From: Actinoplanes teichomyceticus ATCC 31121 | Lineage (GTDB): Bacteria > Actinomycetota > Actinomycetes > Mycobacteriales > Micromonosporaceae | Assembly: GCF_003711105.1 (NCBI RefSeq) | Contig: NZ_CP023865.1 | Span: 5,171,001 to 5,235,000, forward strand | Direction: 5' to 3' | Length of the DNA: 64,000 bases | Shown here: in pieces, positions 18,071-25,842 of the stretch | How positions within the stretch are numbered: position 1 is the first letter of the stretch | How the letters are laid out: the number at the start of each line of letters is the position of its first letter | Made by a program: the position numbers and the translations under genes | The notes under the pieces: model-generated | What the model was told of the DNA's origin: nothing | Databases searched by the model: none | What the model saw: the letters and a program-made list of their open reading frames with translations, nothing else

Positions 18071-19411
18071 ATGGCTGACAGGTACGCGAACTTCGCCAAC
18101 TCCGGTCCGGGCCGGGCCGTGGTCAAGCGGCTGGGGCTGCCCGACCCGCCCCGGTTGCGACGCTACCGCCCCGGCGACCCGCTGACCGCCGGCCCGGTCC
18201 TGCTCGGCGCGGCGCCGGGCGGACGCCTCGGCGAGCCGGTCGGCAAGCTGCTGGAGCGCGCGGGTGTGCCGGTCGTCGCCACCGGCGCGGAGGGGGTCCG
18301 GCACGGCGCGCTGATCTTCGACGCGACCGGGATCACCGACTCCACGCGGCTGCGGGCGCTGTTCGACTTCTTCCATCCGTACGCGAAAAGTCTGCACGTC
18401 TGCGGCCGCGTCATCGTGCTGGGCACCCCTCCGGAAGCTGCCGCCTCCCCGAAGGAGGCGACCGCGCAGCGGAGCCTGGAGGGCCTGACCCGCAGCATCG
18501 GCAAGGAGTTCGGCCGGGGCGTGACCGCGCAGCTGGTCTACGTCGCGCCCGGCGGCGAACAGTCCGTCGAGTCGACGCTGCGCTTCCTGCTCAGCGGCCG
18601 CTCGGCGTACGTGTCCGGCCAGGTGATCCGGATCGGCGCGGGCGCGGCGAGCGAGCCGGCCGACTGGGACCGGCCGCTCGACGGCAAGCTGGCCCTGGTC
18701 ACCGGGGCGGCCCGCGGCATCGGCGCGGCGATCGCGGCGGTCCTGGCCCGCGACGGCGCCGAGGTGATCGCCCTGGACGTGCCCGGCGCCGGCGACGCGC
18801 TGGCCGACGTGGCCAACCGGGCCCGGGGCCGCGCCCTGCAGCTCGACCTGACCACGGCCGACGCCCCGGAACGGCTCGCCGGCTATCTCGCCGCCGGTCC
18901 GCACGGCGGCGTCGACATCGTCGTGCACAACGCCGGCATCACCCGGGACAGGACCATCGCCAGGATGGACGAGAGCCGGTGGGACGCGGTCATCGGAGTC
19001 AACCTGACCGCACCCGAGCGGGTCAACGACGTGCTGCTGGACCGCGGACTGATCAAGCCGGGCGGCCGGATCGTCGGGGTGGCCTCGATCGCCGGGATCG
19101 CCGGCAACCGCGGCCAGACCAACTACGCCACCAGCAAGGCCGGCGTGATCGGCCTGGTCCAGGCGACCGCGCCGCTGCTCGCCGGGCGCGACATCACGAT
19201 CAACGCGGTGGCGCCCGGCTTCATCGAGACCGCGATGACCGCGAAGATGCCGTTCGGGCTGCGCGAGGCCGGCCGCCGGCTGAACAGCATGTCGCAGGGC
19301 GGCCTGCCGGTCGACGTGGCCGAGACGATCGCCTGGTTCGCCTCGCCCGGCTCGGCGACCATCACCGGCAACGTGGTGCGGGTCTGCGGTCAGAGCCTGC
19401 TGGGAGCCTGA
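18071..19411 (+). CDS. fabG4: High-molecular-weight 3-oxoacyl-ACP/CoA reductase FabG4
   Basis: An NAD(P)H-dependent reductase of 3-oxoacyl thioesters. At 446 residues it belongs to the HMw FabG4 group: an N-terminal flavodoxin-like domain (about 1-200) that lost the cofactor motif, then a regular SDR domain. The SDR part has the dinucleotide loop VTGAARGIGAAIA (about 215-227), VHNAGITRD, the catalytic Ser in VGVASIAGI and the Tyr/Lys pair in NYATSKAG. The N-terminus MADRYANFANSGPGRAVVKRLGLP is typical. A TAGGGT box 6 nt before ATG implies leaderless translation. The next gene (MaoC) starts 1 nt after the stop codon, so they are coupled. Confidence 0.95.
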   Translation: MADRYANFANSGPGRAVVKRLGLPDPPRLRRYRPGDPLTAGPVLLGAAPGGRLGEPVGKLLERAGVPVVATGAEGVRHGALIFDATGITDSTRLRALFDFFHPYAKSLHVCGRVIVLGTPPEAAASPKEATAQRSLEGLTRSIGKEFGRGVTAQLVYVAPGGEQSVESTLRFLLSGRSAYVSGQVIRIGAGAASEPADWDRPLDGKLALVTGAARGIGAAIAAVLARDGAEVIALDVPGAGDALADVANRARGRALQLDLTTADAPERLAGYLAAGPHGGVDIVVHNAGITRDRTIARMDESRWDAVIGVNLTAPERVNDVLLDRGLIKPGGRIVGVASIAGIAGNRGQTNYATSKAGVIGLVQATAPLLAGRDITINAVAPGFIETAMTAKMPFGLREAGRRLNSMSQGGLPVDVAETIAWFASPGSATITGNVVRVCGQSLLGA

Positions 19412-19412
19412 C

Positions 19413-20762
19413 GTGGTGGCCGTCGTCGAACTCAGCGAGGGCCCGGGCACCGGCGCGGCCTACGTCCGCGCCGCGCTCGGCATGCTGCCCGGGATGCGCC
19501 GCGGCGGCGCCCTGCCGGACGTCGAGCTGGTCCACCGCGGCGTCACCGTGGACCGCTCGCACCTGGCCCGCTACGACCGGGCCTGCGGGCTGCGGCTGAC
19601 CGACACCCTCCCGGCGACCTATCCGCACATCCTGGCGTTCCCGCTGGCCATGCGGCTGATGTCGGCTGCCGGCTTCCCGCTGCCGATGATCGGCCTGGTG
19701 CACGTGACGAACCGGATCACCGTGCGCCGCCCGATCGACGCGGGCAGCCGGCTCGACCTCACGGTCCGCGCCGCCGACCTGCGCGAGCACCCGCGCGGCC
19801 GGCAGTTCGACATGGTGGCCACAGCGTCGGTGGACGGGGCGGAGGTGTGGCACGGGGTTTCCACGTACCTGCACAGAGGCTCCGGCCGCGCGGACCCCAC
19901 GCGCGCCGCTTCCGCCGCGGTCAGCGCCTCGCCTTCGCCGGAGTCCGGCGCTTCCGGTATCGCGGGGACATTCGGCGCTGCGGGCCGCGCGGAAGCTTCA
20001 AGCCGGGCGGGCACTGCCGGCCACGGCGACCTTCCGGGCCGCGTGGGCGCTCTCGGCACCGCCGGCCGCGCGGAAGCTTCAAGCCGGGCGGACACTTCGG
20101 GCGCTGCCGGCCACGGCGGCCTCCCGGGCCGCGTGGGCGCTGCCGGCCGCGCGGATGCTTCGGGCGTTACCGACAATCCTGGGCCGGCGCACGGCGCGGG
20201 AGCCGGGAAGGTCCTGGAGGCGGCGGGAGACGCGAGCGCCGCGAGCACTCCTGGAGCGGGCAACACGGGAGCCCTGGGCTCTGCCGTGAGCTCTTCCGGG
20301 GCGGGCGCCGCGCGCTCTGCCGGGGCGGGCGCCGCGCGCTCTGCCGGGGCGGGCGCCGCGCGCTCTGCCGAGGCGGGCGCCGCGCGCTCTGCCGGGGCGG
20401 GCGCCGCGGACGCCGGGGCCGGGCCGCTGTGGGCGGGCGGAGCCGTCTGGCGCCTGCCGGTCCGCACCGGGGCCGACTACGCCGCCGTCTCCGGCGACCG
20501 CAACCCGATCCACACCTCGCACCTCGGCGCGCGACTGTTCGGCTTCCCCCGGCCGATCGCGCACGGAATGTGGACAAAAGCCCGCTGCCTGGCCGCCCTC
20601 GAAGGACGCCTGCCCGAGGCGTACACCGTGGACGTCACCTTCAAACAGCCCATCCTGCTGCCCTCGACGGTCCGCTTCACGTCTTCACCGACCGCGGCGG
20701 GCTGGGACTTCACGGTGCTCACCGAGCGCCCGCACCTGCTCGGTTCGATCACCGCGATCTAA
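19413..20762 (+). CDS. MaoC-type double-hotdog 3-hydroxyacyl dehydratase (HtdX-like) with repeat insertion
   Basis: Likely hydrates or dehydrates (3R)-hydroxyacyl/enoyl thioesters after FabG4. Residues 1 to about 155 form a first hotdog-like half (ending FDMVATASVDGAEVWHGVSTYLHRG); residues about 347-449 form the second, with the hydratase motif YAAVSGDRNPIHTS (D-x-N-P-x-H) and AHGMWTKAR. Between them is an Ala/Gly/Ser-rich insertion of about 190 residues made of three 27-residue repeats (GRAEASSRA...LPGRVGA) and four to five 8-residue repeats (GAGAARSA). Relatives such as mycobacterial HtdX are about 280 residues and lack this. The GTG start lies 1 nt past the fabG4 stop codon. The insertion keeps the frame, so the enzyme may still fold with a long flexible linker. 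Confidence 0.88.
   Translation: MVAVVELSEGPGTGAAYVRAALGMLPGMRRGGALPDVELVHRGVTVDRSHLARYDRACGLRLTDTLPATYPHILAFPLAMRLMSAAGFPLPMIGLVHVTNRITVRRPIDAGSRLDLTVRAADLREHPRGRQFDMVATASVDGAEVWHGVSTYLHRGSGRADPTRAASAAVSASPSPESGASGIAGTFGAAGRAEASSRAGTAGHGDLPGRVGALGTAGRAEASSRADTSGAAGHGGLPGRVGAAGRADASGVTDNPGPAHGAGAGKVLEAAGDASAASTPGAGNTGALGSAVSSSGAGAARSAGAGAARSAGAGAARSAEAGAARSAGAGAADAGAGPLWAGGAVWRLPVRTGADYAAVSGDRNPIHTSHLGARLFGFPRPIAHGMWTKARCLAALEGRLPEAYTVDVTFKQPILLPSTVRFTSSPTAAGWDFTVLTERPHLLGSITAI
19983..20407 (+). repeat. In-frame minisatellite inside the MaoC gene
   Basis: Three 81-bp units start at 19983, 20064 and 20145, marked by GGCCGCGCGGAAGCTTC (third copy diverged). They are followed by four to five 24-bp units of the type GCGGGCGCCGCGCGCTCTGC around 20300-20405. 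Unit lengths are multiples of three, so copy-number changes would keep the reading frame. Confidence 0.8.
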
Positions 20763-20864
20763 GGCAGAACCCTTCCCGGGTACGCCCTCGTGGCCGCGCC
20801 CGCAGGCCACGGCCAAGCCCCGTGGCTGCCCGCGCGACGCCGCCCCACCCCGGACCGCCGCGCG

Positions 20865-20943
20865 CCTCCCGCTGCCGGGCTGGTGTTGGTGGTGGTCATC
20901 CGGGTCGGACAAGGACTTCCAACACCAGCCGAGCGCCGGGAGG
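20865..20943. other. Long imperfect stem-loop
   Basis: GGCTGGTGTTGG (20878-20889) is the exact reverse complement of CCAACACCAGCC (20919-20930), with a 29-nt loop. Below a symmetric 6x6 internal loop, CCTCCCG (20865-20871) pairs with CGGGAGG (20937-20943). It is 100 bp past the MaoC gene; a structured RNA element or strong terminator is possible. Confidence 0.5.
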
Positions 20944-21020
20944 GCGCGCCGGGGCATTACGGGACGCGGTCCAGCGGGCGAGCGGTAACCAGCGGCACCG
21001 CGCCCGGAAGGGCGGCGCGG

Positions 21021-21425
21021 CGAGCGACGCGGCGCGGCGAGCGACGCGGCGCGGCGAGCGACGCGGCGCGGCGAGTAACACGGCGCGTAGGACGAGCCGC
21101 ACCCCGCCCCGAGCAATAGGAACCCACCCGAGCAAGCGGCGCAACGCCCGCAGCGCACGCCGGGCAAGCGGCACAACGCCGGGGAAAGAACACGGGAGCC
21201 GCACCGAGCGCGAGGCAAGTGGCTCGGCACCGGGGTGAGCGGCGCAACGCCCGGAAGGCATGGGGCGAGCGGCACGGCGCGTGCGGCGTGGTCGGCGCGA
21301 GTGGCGCGGCGCGGACGGCGCGAGTGGCGCGGCGCGGACGGCGCGAGTGGCGCGGCGCGGGTGGCGCGGCGCGGCGCGGGTGGCGCGGCGCGGCGCGGGT
21401 GGCGCGGCGCGGCGCGGGTGGCGCG
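21021..21425. repeat. GC-rich short tandem arrays
   Basis: Four 17-bp units CGAGCGACGCGGCGCGG at 21021-21088 (last copy diverged), then from about 21290 a second array mixing GCGCGAGTGGCGCGGCGCGG and GGTGGCGCGGCGCGGCGC units of about 21-23 bp. Open frames exist in several phases but only reflect the repeats. Confidence 0.65.
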
Positions 21426-21713
21426 ACTCGAACGGCGCGGGGCGGGCGGCGCGGGCCGGGTGGTGGGGTGGGTGTGATGGGGGTGGGTGTGCCGGTTTCG
21501 CGGCATTGGGGAGGGCCGGGCCGCGCGCCGGGGCGGCCGGGAGCAGGTGGTTTTTCGGGCGTCTGGGGGTCGGTGCGGGTGGTTTTTCGGGCGTCCGGGG
21601 GTCGGTGCGGGTGGTCGGGAGTTGAAAACCCCGGGGGGTTGTGATCCGCGTTACGCGCCTCTAGGGTTACCGGCGAGTCAAGTCGCCGTCGCGCTCGAAG
21701 GGGTGGCTCTGCC

Positions 21714-22919
21714 GTGGAGTTCTGGCTCGATCTCAACGAGGAACAGTCCGACCTGCGCGAATGGGTCCACGGCTTCGCCGAGTCGGTGATCCGCCCGGCC
21801 GCCGCCGAGTGGGACGAGCGCGAGGAGACGCCCTGGCCGGTGCTGCAGGAGGCCGCCAAGATCGGGCTGTACGGCTTCGAGTTCCTGATCAACACCTGGT
21901 CGGACAACACCGGGCTGTCGCTGCCGATCGCCAACGAGGAGCTGTTCTGGGGTGACGGCGGCATCGGCATGGCGCTCTCCGGGACCTCGCTCGCGGTCGC
22001 CGCGATCTACGGCTCGGGCACCCCGGAGCAGCTGGTCGAGTGGGTGCCGCAGTGCTTCGGCGACGCCGGCGAGCCGAAGGTCGCGGCGTTCTGCAGCACC
22101 GAGCCGGAGGCCGGATCGGACGTCGGCTCGATGCGCACCCGGGCGGTCTACCACGAGGCCACCGACGAGTGGGTGCTCAGCGGCCAGAAGGCGTACGCGA
22201 CCAACGGCGGCATCGCGAACGTGCACGTGGTGACGGCCAGTGTGGACCCGTCGCTGGGCTCGCGCGGGCAGGCAGCGTTCGTCGTCCCGCCGGGCACGAG
22301 GGGTCTGACCGGCACGCGGAAGCTGAAGAAGCTGGGCCTGCGCGCCTCGCACACCGCCGACGTGTTCCTCGACGACGTGCGGATTCCGGGCAGCTGCCTG
22401 CTCGGCGGCAAGGAGGCCCTCGACGCGCGGCTGGCCCGGGCCAAGGCCGGCGGCCGGGGCAACGCCGCGATGCGCACGTTCGAGCTGTCCCGGCCGGCGG
22501 TCGGCGCGCAGGCGATCGGCATCGCCCGCGCGGCGTACGAGTACGCCCTGGACTACGCGAAGCACCGGGTCCAGTTCGGCCGCCCGATCATCGAGAACCA
22601 GGCGGTCGCGTTCGCCCTGGCCGACATGCGCATGGAGATCGACGCCGCCCGCCTGCTGGTGTGGCGGGCCGCCTGGATGGGACGCAACGACAAGCCGTTC
22701 ACCGCCGGCGAGGGCTCGATGTCCAAGCTGAAGGCCGGCGAGGTGGCCGTGGCGGTCACCGAGAAGGCGGTGCAGATCCTCGGCGGCGCGGGCTACCTGC
22801 GCGAGCACCCGGTGGAGCGGATGTTCCGGGACGCCAAGATCTACACGATTTTCGAGGGCACCTCGGAGATCCAGCGGCTGGTCATCTCCCGCGCGATCTC
22901 CGGCATGCAGATCCGCTGA
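21714..22919 (+). CDS. Acyl-CoA dehydrogenase
   Basis: A flavoenzyme making the trans-2,3 double bond of acyl-CoA, first step of beta-oxidation, cytosolic. Domains: N-terminal helical (LNEEQSDLREWVHGFAESVI), middle beta domain with the FAD/substrate motifs AFCSTEPEAGSDVGSM and YATNGG, and C-terminal helical domain with RVQFGRPI, QILGGAGYLREHPVERMFRDAKI and IFEGTSEIQRLVISR (usual catalytic Glu region). Length 401 is normal. Starts with GTG 21714. The acyl-CoA synthetase gene follows 11 nt downstream, so activation and oxidation are encoded together. Confidence 0.95.
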   Translation: MEFWLDLNEEQSDLREWVHGFAESVIRPAAAEWDEREETPWPVLQEAAKIGLYGFEFLINTWSDNTGLSLPIANEELFWGDGGIGMALSGTSLAVAAIYGSGTPEQLVEWVPQCFGDAGEPKVAAFCSTEPEAGSDVGSMRTRAVYHEATDEWVLSGQKAYATNGGIANVHVVTASVDPSLGSRGQAAFVVPPGTRGLTGTRKLKKLGLRASHTADVFLDDVRIPGSCLLGGKEALDARLARAKAGGRGNAAMRTFELSRPAVGAQAIGIARAAYEYALDYAKHRVQFGRPIIENQAVAFALADMRMEIDAARLLVWRAAWMGRNDKPFTAGEGSMSKLKAGEVAVAVTEKAVQILGGAGYLREHPVERMFRDAKIYTIFEGTSEIQRLVISRAISGMQIR

Positions 22920-22930
22920 CAGGGGGCGAC

Positions 22931-24469
22931 ATGGACGCGCTCTTCGTCGCCGGCACGATGCTGCGGCGCGGGCTGCTGAACCCGGGCCACCCGGTCCGGA
23001 TCGTGCGGCAGTTCGCGGCGCTGGGCCGGTGGGGTTTCGGCCTGGCCGGCGAGCTGCGGCAGGCGGCGGCCCGCAGCCCGCGCCGGGTCGCGGTGATCGA
23101 CGAGCGGCGTCAGGTGACGTACGCGCAACTGCTGGACCGTGCCGAGCGTCTCGCCGGCGCCCTGCCGGTGGCTCCCGGCGACCGCGTCGGCCTGCTCTGC
23201 CGCAACTCGGCGCGGATGGTCGAGGCCCTGGTCGCGGTGACCACGCGCGGCGCCGACCCGGTGCTGGTCAACACCGGCCTGTCGCCGGGCCAGCTGGCCA
23301 CCGTCGCGGCCGACCAGGGACTGCGGGCGCTGCTGTTCGACGACGAGTTCGCGCCCCGCGTCGCCCCGGTGCCGGACGTGGTGAAGATCGGCGAGGACCG
23401 TGTCGAGGAGCTGATCGCGGGCGGGCCGGCGCCCCGGCGCACCCGGCCGCCGCAGCGGCCCGGCCGCACCATCGTGCTCACGTCCGGGACCACCGGTGTG
23501 CCGAAGGGCGCCCGGCGCCCGACGCCGGGCGGATTCGGGCCGCTCTGCTCGGTGATCGACCGGATCCCGCTGCGCGCCGGGGAGCGGGTGCTGATCGCCG
23601 CGCCGCTGTTTCACACCTGGGGCTTCGCCGGCCTGCAGATCGCCCTGGCGCTGCGCGCGACGATCGTGCTGCGCCGCAAGTTCGACCCGGCCGCGGTCCT
23701 CGACGACCTGCTCCGGCACCGGTGCACCGGGATGATCGCGGTGCCGGTGATGGCGCAGCAGCTCATGGAACTGCCGCCACCGGCGGCGCGCCCGGCGCTG
23801 CGGGTGGTCGCGGTCAGCGGCTCGGCCCTGCCCGGCGGGCTGGCCACCAGGTTCATGGACCGGTACGGCGACGTGCTGTACAACCTGTACGGTTCCACCG
23901 AGGCGTCCTGGGCGTCCATCGCGACCCCGGCCGACCTGCGCTCGGCGCCGAGCACGGCGGGCCGGCCCCCGCACGGCACCCGGGTCGCGGTGCTCGACGA
24001 GGACGGCCGGCCGGTGCCGGCGGGCGCGGTCGGGCGGCTGTTCGTCGGCAACGAGATGCTGTTCGAGGGCTACACCAGCGGCGCGTCCCGGGCCATGCAC
24101 GACGGGCTGCTGGCCACCGGCGATCTCGGGCATGTGGACGCCGACGGCCGGGTCTTCGTCGACGGCCGGGAGGACGACATGATCGTCTCCGGTGGGGAGA
24201 ACGTGTACCCGGCCGAGGTGGAGGGGCTGCTCGCCGAGCTGCCGCAGGTGCGCGAGGTGGCGGTGATCGGGGTGCCGGACGACGAGTACGGGCAGCGGCT
24301 GGCGGCGTACCTGGTGTTGCGCGACGGCGAGACGCTCGACCCGGAGGCGGTGCGCGAGCACGTACGCCACCACCGGGCCCGGTTCAGCGTTCCCCGCGAC
24401 GTGCGCTTCCTGGACGCGCTGCCGCGCAACGCGACCGGCAAGGTGGTCACCCGGGAGCTGCCGCGCTAG
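22931..24469 (+). CDS. Fatty-acyl-CoA synthetase (AMP-binding, FadD-like)
   Basis: An ANL-superfamily ligase: acid + ATP gives acyl-AMP, then acyl-CoA. The AMP-binding P-loop LTSGTTGVPKGARR, the A5-type motif YNLYGSTEASW, LATGDLGHVDADGRVFVDGREDDMI (A7/A8) and the C-terminal catalytic Lys in RNATGKVVTREL are present; SGGENVYPAEVE marks the hinge. About 512 residues, usual. Start ATG 22931 has AGGGGG just upstream and lies 11 nt after the acyl-CoA dehydrogenase stop. The 3' end overlaps the convergent small membrane-protein gene by 4 nt. Substrate chain length cannot be read from sequence. Confidence 0.95.
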   Translation: MDALFVAGTMLRRGLLNPGHPVRIVRQFAALGRWGFGLAGELRQAAARSPRRVAVIDERRQVTYAQLLDRAERLAGALPVAPGDRVGLLCRNSARMVEALVAVTTRGADPVLVNTGLSPGQLATVAADQGLRALLFDDEFAPRVAPVPDVVKIGEDRVEELIAGGPAPRRTRPPQRPGRTIVLTSGTTGVPKGARRPTPGGFGPLCSVIDRIPLRAGERVLIAAPLFHTWGFAGLQIALALRATIVLRRKFDPAAVLDDLLRHRCTGMIAVPVMAQQLMELPPPAARPALRVVAVSGSALPGGLATRFMDRYGDVLYNLYGSTEASWASIATPADLRSAPSTAGRPPHGTRVAVLDEDGRPVPAGAVGRLFVGNEMLFEGYTSGASRAMHDGLLATGDLGHVDADGRVFVDGREDDMIVSGGENVYPAEVEGLLAELPQVREVAVIGVPDDEYGQRLAAYLVLRDGETLDPEAVREHVRHHRARFSVPRDVRFLDALPRNATGKVVTRELPR

Positions 24470-24915
24470 CCGTCGCCGTGCAGGATGCCGCCGGCGCCGG
24501 TGGCCAGCAGCACGGCCAGCACCAGCAGGTCGGCGACGCCGAGCAGGACGGCGGCGCGGGCGGCCGGGCGGCCCCAGCGGCCCGGTGTGCCGCGGCGCAG
24601 CGCGGCCAGCCCCAGGCCGATCGCCAGGCCACCGAAGACGACGCTGAACAGGAACAGGCCGGCCGCGCCGAACGCGACCGCCGCCGCGGTACGCCCATCG
24701 ACCGGCACCACGGCCAGCCCGTCGCGCGGCGCCACGTCCACCGTGGCCGCCACCGGGACACGCCGGCGCCGGCGCAGGACCACGTGCCCGTGGGTGACCA
24801 CCAGACAGACCGCGCCGGCCAGCACGCCCAGGGCCAGGCACAGCCACGGGTGCCCGGTCAGGGTCACCGGGCCGGCCAGCAGGATCCACATGAGCAAACC
24901 CGCGGCGAACAGCAT
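24466..24915 (-). CDS. Small three/four-helix membrane protein, unknown function
   Basis: I do not recognise a function. About 149 residues with two hydrophobic helices near the start (MLFAAGLLMWILLAGPVTL and PWLCLALGVLAGAVCLVVTHG), a basic patch RRRRR, a short middle segment (residues about 58-75), then two more helices with the AFGAAGLFLFSVVFGGLAIGLGLA-type pattern seen in small actinobacterial DUF4190-like proteins. ATG 24915 was chosen because AAGGAG stands 8 nt upstream; an in-frame ATG 13 codons earlier lacks one. It is divergent from the SDR gene across a palindrome and converges with the acyl-CoA synthetase gene with a 4-nt overlap. Confidence 0.7.
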   Translation of the reverse strand: MLFAAGLLMWILLAGPVTLTGHPWLCLALGVLAGAVCLVVTHGHVVLRRRRRVPVAATVDVAPRDGLAVVPVDGRTAAAVAFGAAGLFLFSVVFGGLAIGLGLAALRRGTPGRWGRPAARAAVLLGVADLLVLAVLLATGAGGILHGDG

Positions 24916-24952
24916 TCGGACATCTCCTTCGATTCCGGAGGTGTGCCGCTGC

Positions 24953-24965
24953 ATACCCCGGGTAT
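24953..24965. promoter_or_regulatory. 13-bp palindrome between divergent genes
   Basis: ATACCCCGGGTAT is a perfect palindrome around a central C, 9 bp before the SDR ATG and 38 bp before the small membrane-protein start on the other strand. It overlaps where a -10 box for the SDR gene would be, so an operator is plausible. Confidence 0.45.
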
Positions 24966-24974
24966 CCGGCGACC

Positions 24975-25784
24975 ATGCCGCAACGCTTCCACGACTACGA
25001 CCGGGTGGCCATCGTCACCGGCTCCGACTCCGGTATCGGTGAGGCCACCGCCGTCGCCCTGGCCCGGGCGGGCTTCGACGTCGGCGTGACGTTCCGCTCC
25101 GACGAGGCCGGCGCGGCGCAGACCGCCGCCGCGGTCCGCGCCGCGGGCCGCCGCTGCGAGGTACGCCACCTCGACCTGACCCGCCTGCCCGGGGCCGCCG
25201 ACGTGATCGACGACCTGGCCACCGCCCTCGGCGGACTGGGTGTCCTGGTCAACTGCGCCGGCACCGGGATCGCCACGCCGGTGGTGGACACCGGCTGGGA
25301 CCGGTGGCGCGAGGTGCTCACGGTCGATCTGGACGGTCCGTTCCTGTGTGCCCAGCGCGCCGCCCGCCGGATGCTCGCCACCGGCCGCGGTGGCCGGATC
25401 GTCAACGTGACCAGCGTGCACGAGCACGCGCCCCGGGTCGGCTCCGGCGCGTACTGCGCCGCCAAGGGCGGCCTGGGCCTGCTCACCAAGGTGATGGCGC
25501 AGGAGCTGGCGCGGTCCGGGATCACCGTGAACGCGGTCGCTCCCGGCGAGATCGCCACCGAGATGACCGGGAACGAGGACGTCGATCCGTACGGTGTGGA
25601 GCGTCCCGGCATCCCGGCGGGCCGGCCCGGCGACGCCAACGAGGTGGCCGCCGTGATCGCCATGCTGGCGTCCCCGGAGGCCGCCTATGTCACCGGCGCG
25701 TCCTGGGTGGTCGACGGCGGGATGCTGCTGATGGGCCCGCAGGCCGGTTCGCACCTGCCGTCGCACGACTGGCGGGAGGGCTGA
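24975..25784 (+). CDS. Short-chain dehydrogenase/reductase
   Basis: A classical SDR oxidoreductase (269 residues) using NAD(P). The glycine-rich loop is VTGSDSGIGEATA (about residues 14-26), followed by VLVNCAGTGI, the catalytic Ser in VNVTSVHEHAP and the Tyr/Lys pair in YCAAKGG; IATEMTG is the usual loop after the active site and AAYVTGASWVVDGGMLL closes the fold. The VHEHAP segment and C-terminus resemble glucose-1-dehydrogenase or carbonyl-reductase-like actinobacterial SDRs; the substrate cannot be assigned. It is divergent from a small membrane protein, with a shared palindrome between them. Confidence 0.92.
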   Translation: MPQRFHDYDRVAIVTGSDSGIGEATAVALARAGFDVGVTFRSDEAGAAQTAAAVRAAGRRCEVRHLDLTRLPGAADVIDDLATALGGLGVLVNCAGTGIATPVVDTGWDRWREVLTVDLDGPFLCAQRAARRMLATGRGGRIVNVTSVHEHAPRVGSGAYCAAKGGLGLLTKVMAQELARSGITVNAVAPGEIATEMTGNEDVDPYGVERPGIPAGRPGDANEVAAVIAMLASPEAAYVTGASWVVDGGMLLMGPQAGSHLPSHDWREG

Positions 25785-25789
25785 CCGGC

Positions 25790-25826
25790 CCCGCCGGGTC
25801 CCGTGGCCGCACCGCGCCCCGGCGGG
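25790..25826. terminator. Bidirectional hairpin between SDR and helicase genes
   Basis: CCCGCCGGG (25790-25798) pairs perfectly with CCCGGCGGG (25818-25826) over a 19-nt loop, between two convergent stop codons. Confidence 0.6.
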
Positions 25827-25842
25827 CGCGCGACGTGCCGGG

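Larger units (their letters stand above)
20763..21713. other. 950-bp repeat-rich intergenic region, no gene
   Basis: No supportable gene. It contains a CGTGGCC/GGCCACG hairpin (20789-20811) just after the MaoC gene, a long imperfect hairpin at 20865-20943, a 17-bp and a roughly 21-bp GC-rich tandem array (21021-21425), a G-quadruplex motif (21465-21487), two copies of a 32-bp unit containing GGTGGTTTTTCGGGCGT (about 21545-21620), and a TAGGGT box (21662-21667), the best candidate -10 for the acyl-CoA dehydrogenase gene at 21714. Confidence 0.55.

Noticed and set aside
20770..21625. Several Ala/Arg/Gly-rich open frames
   Set aside because: They follow the short GC tandem repeats in every phase and have no start signals or domains.
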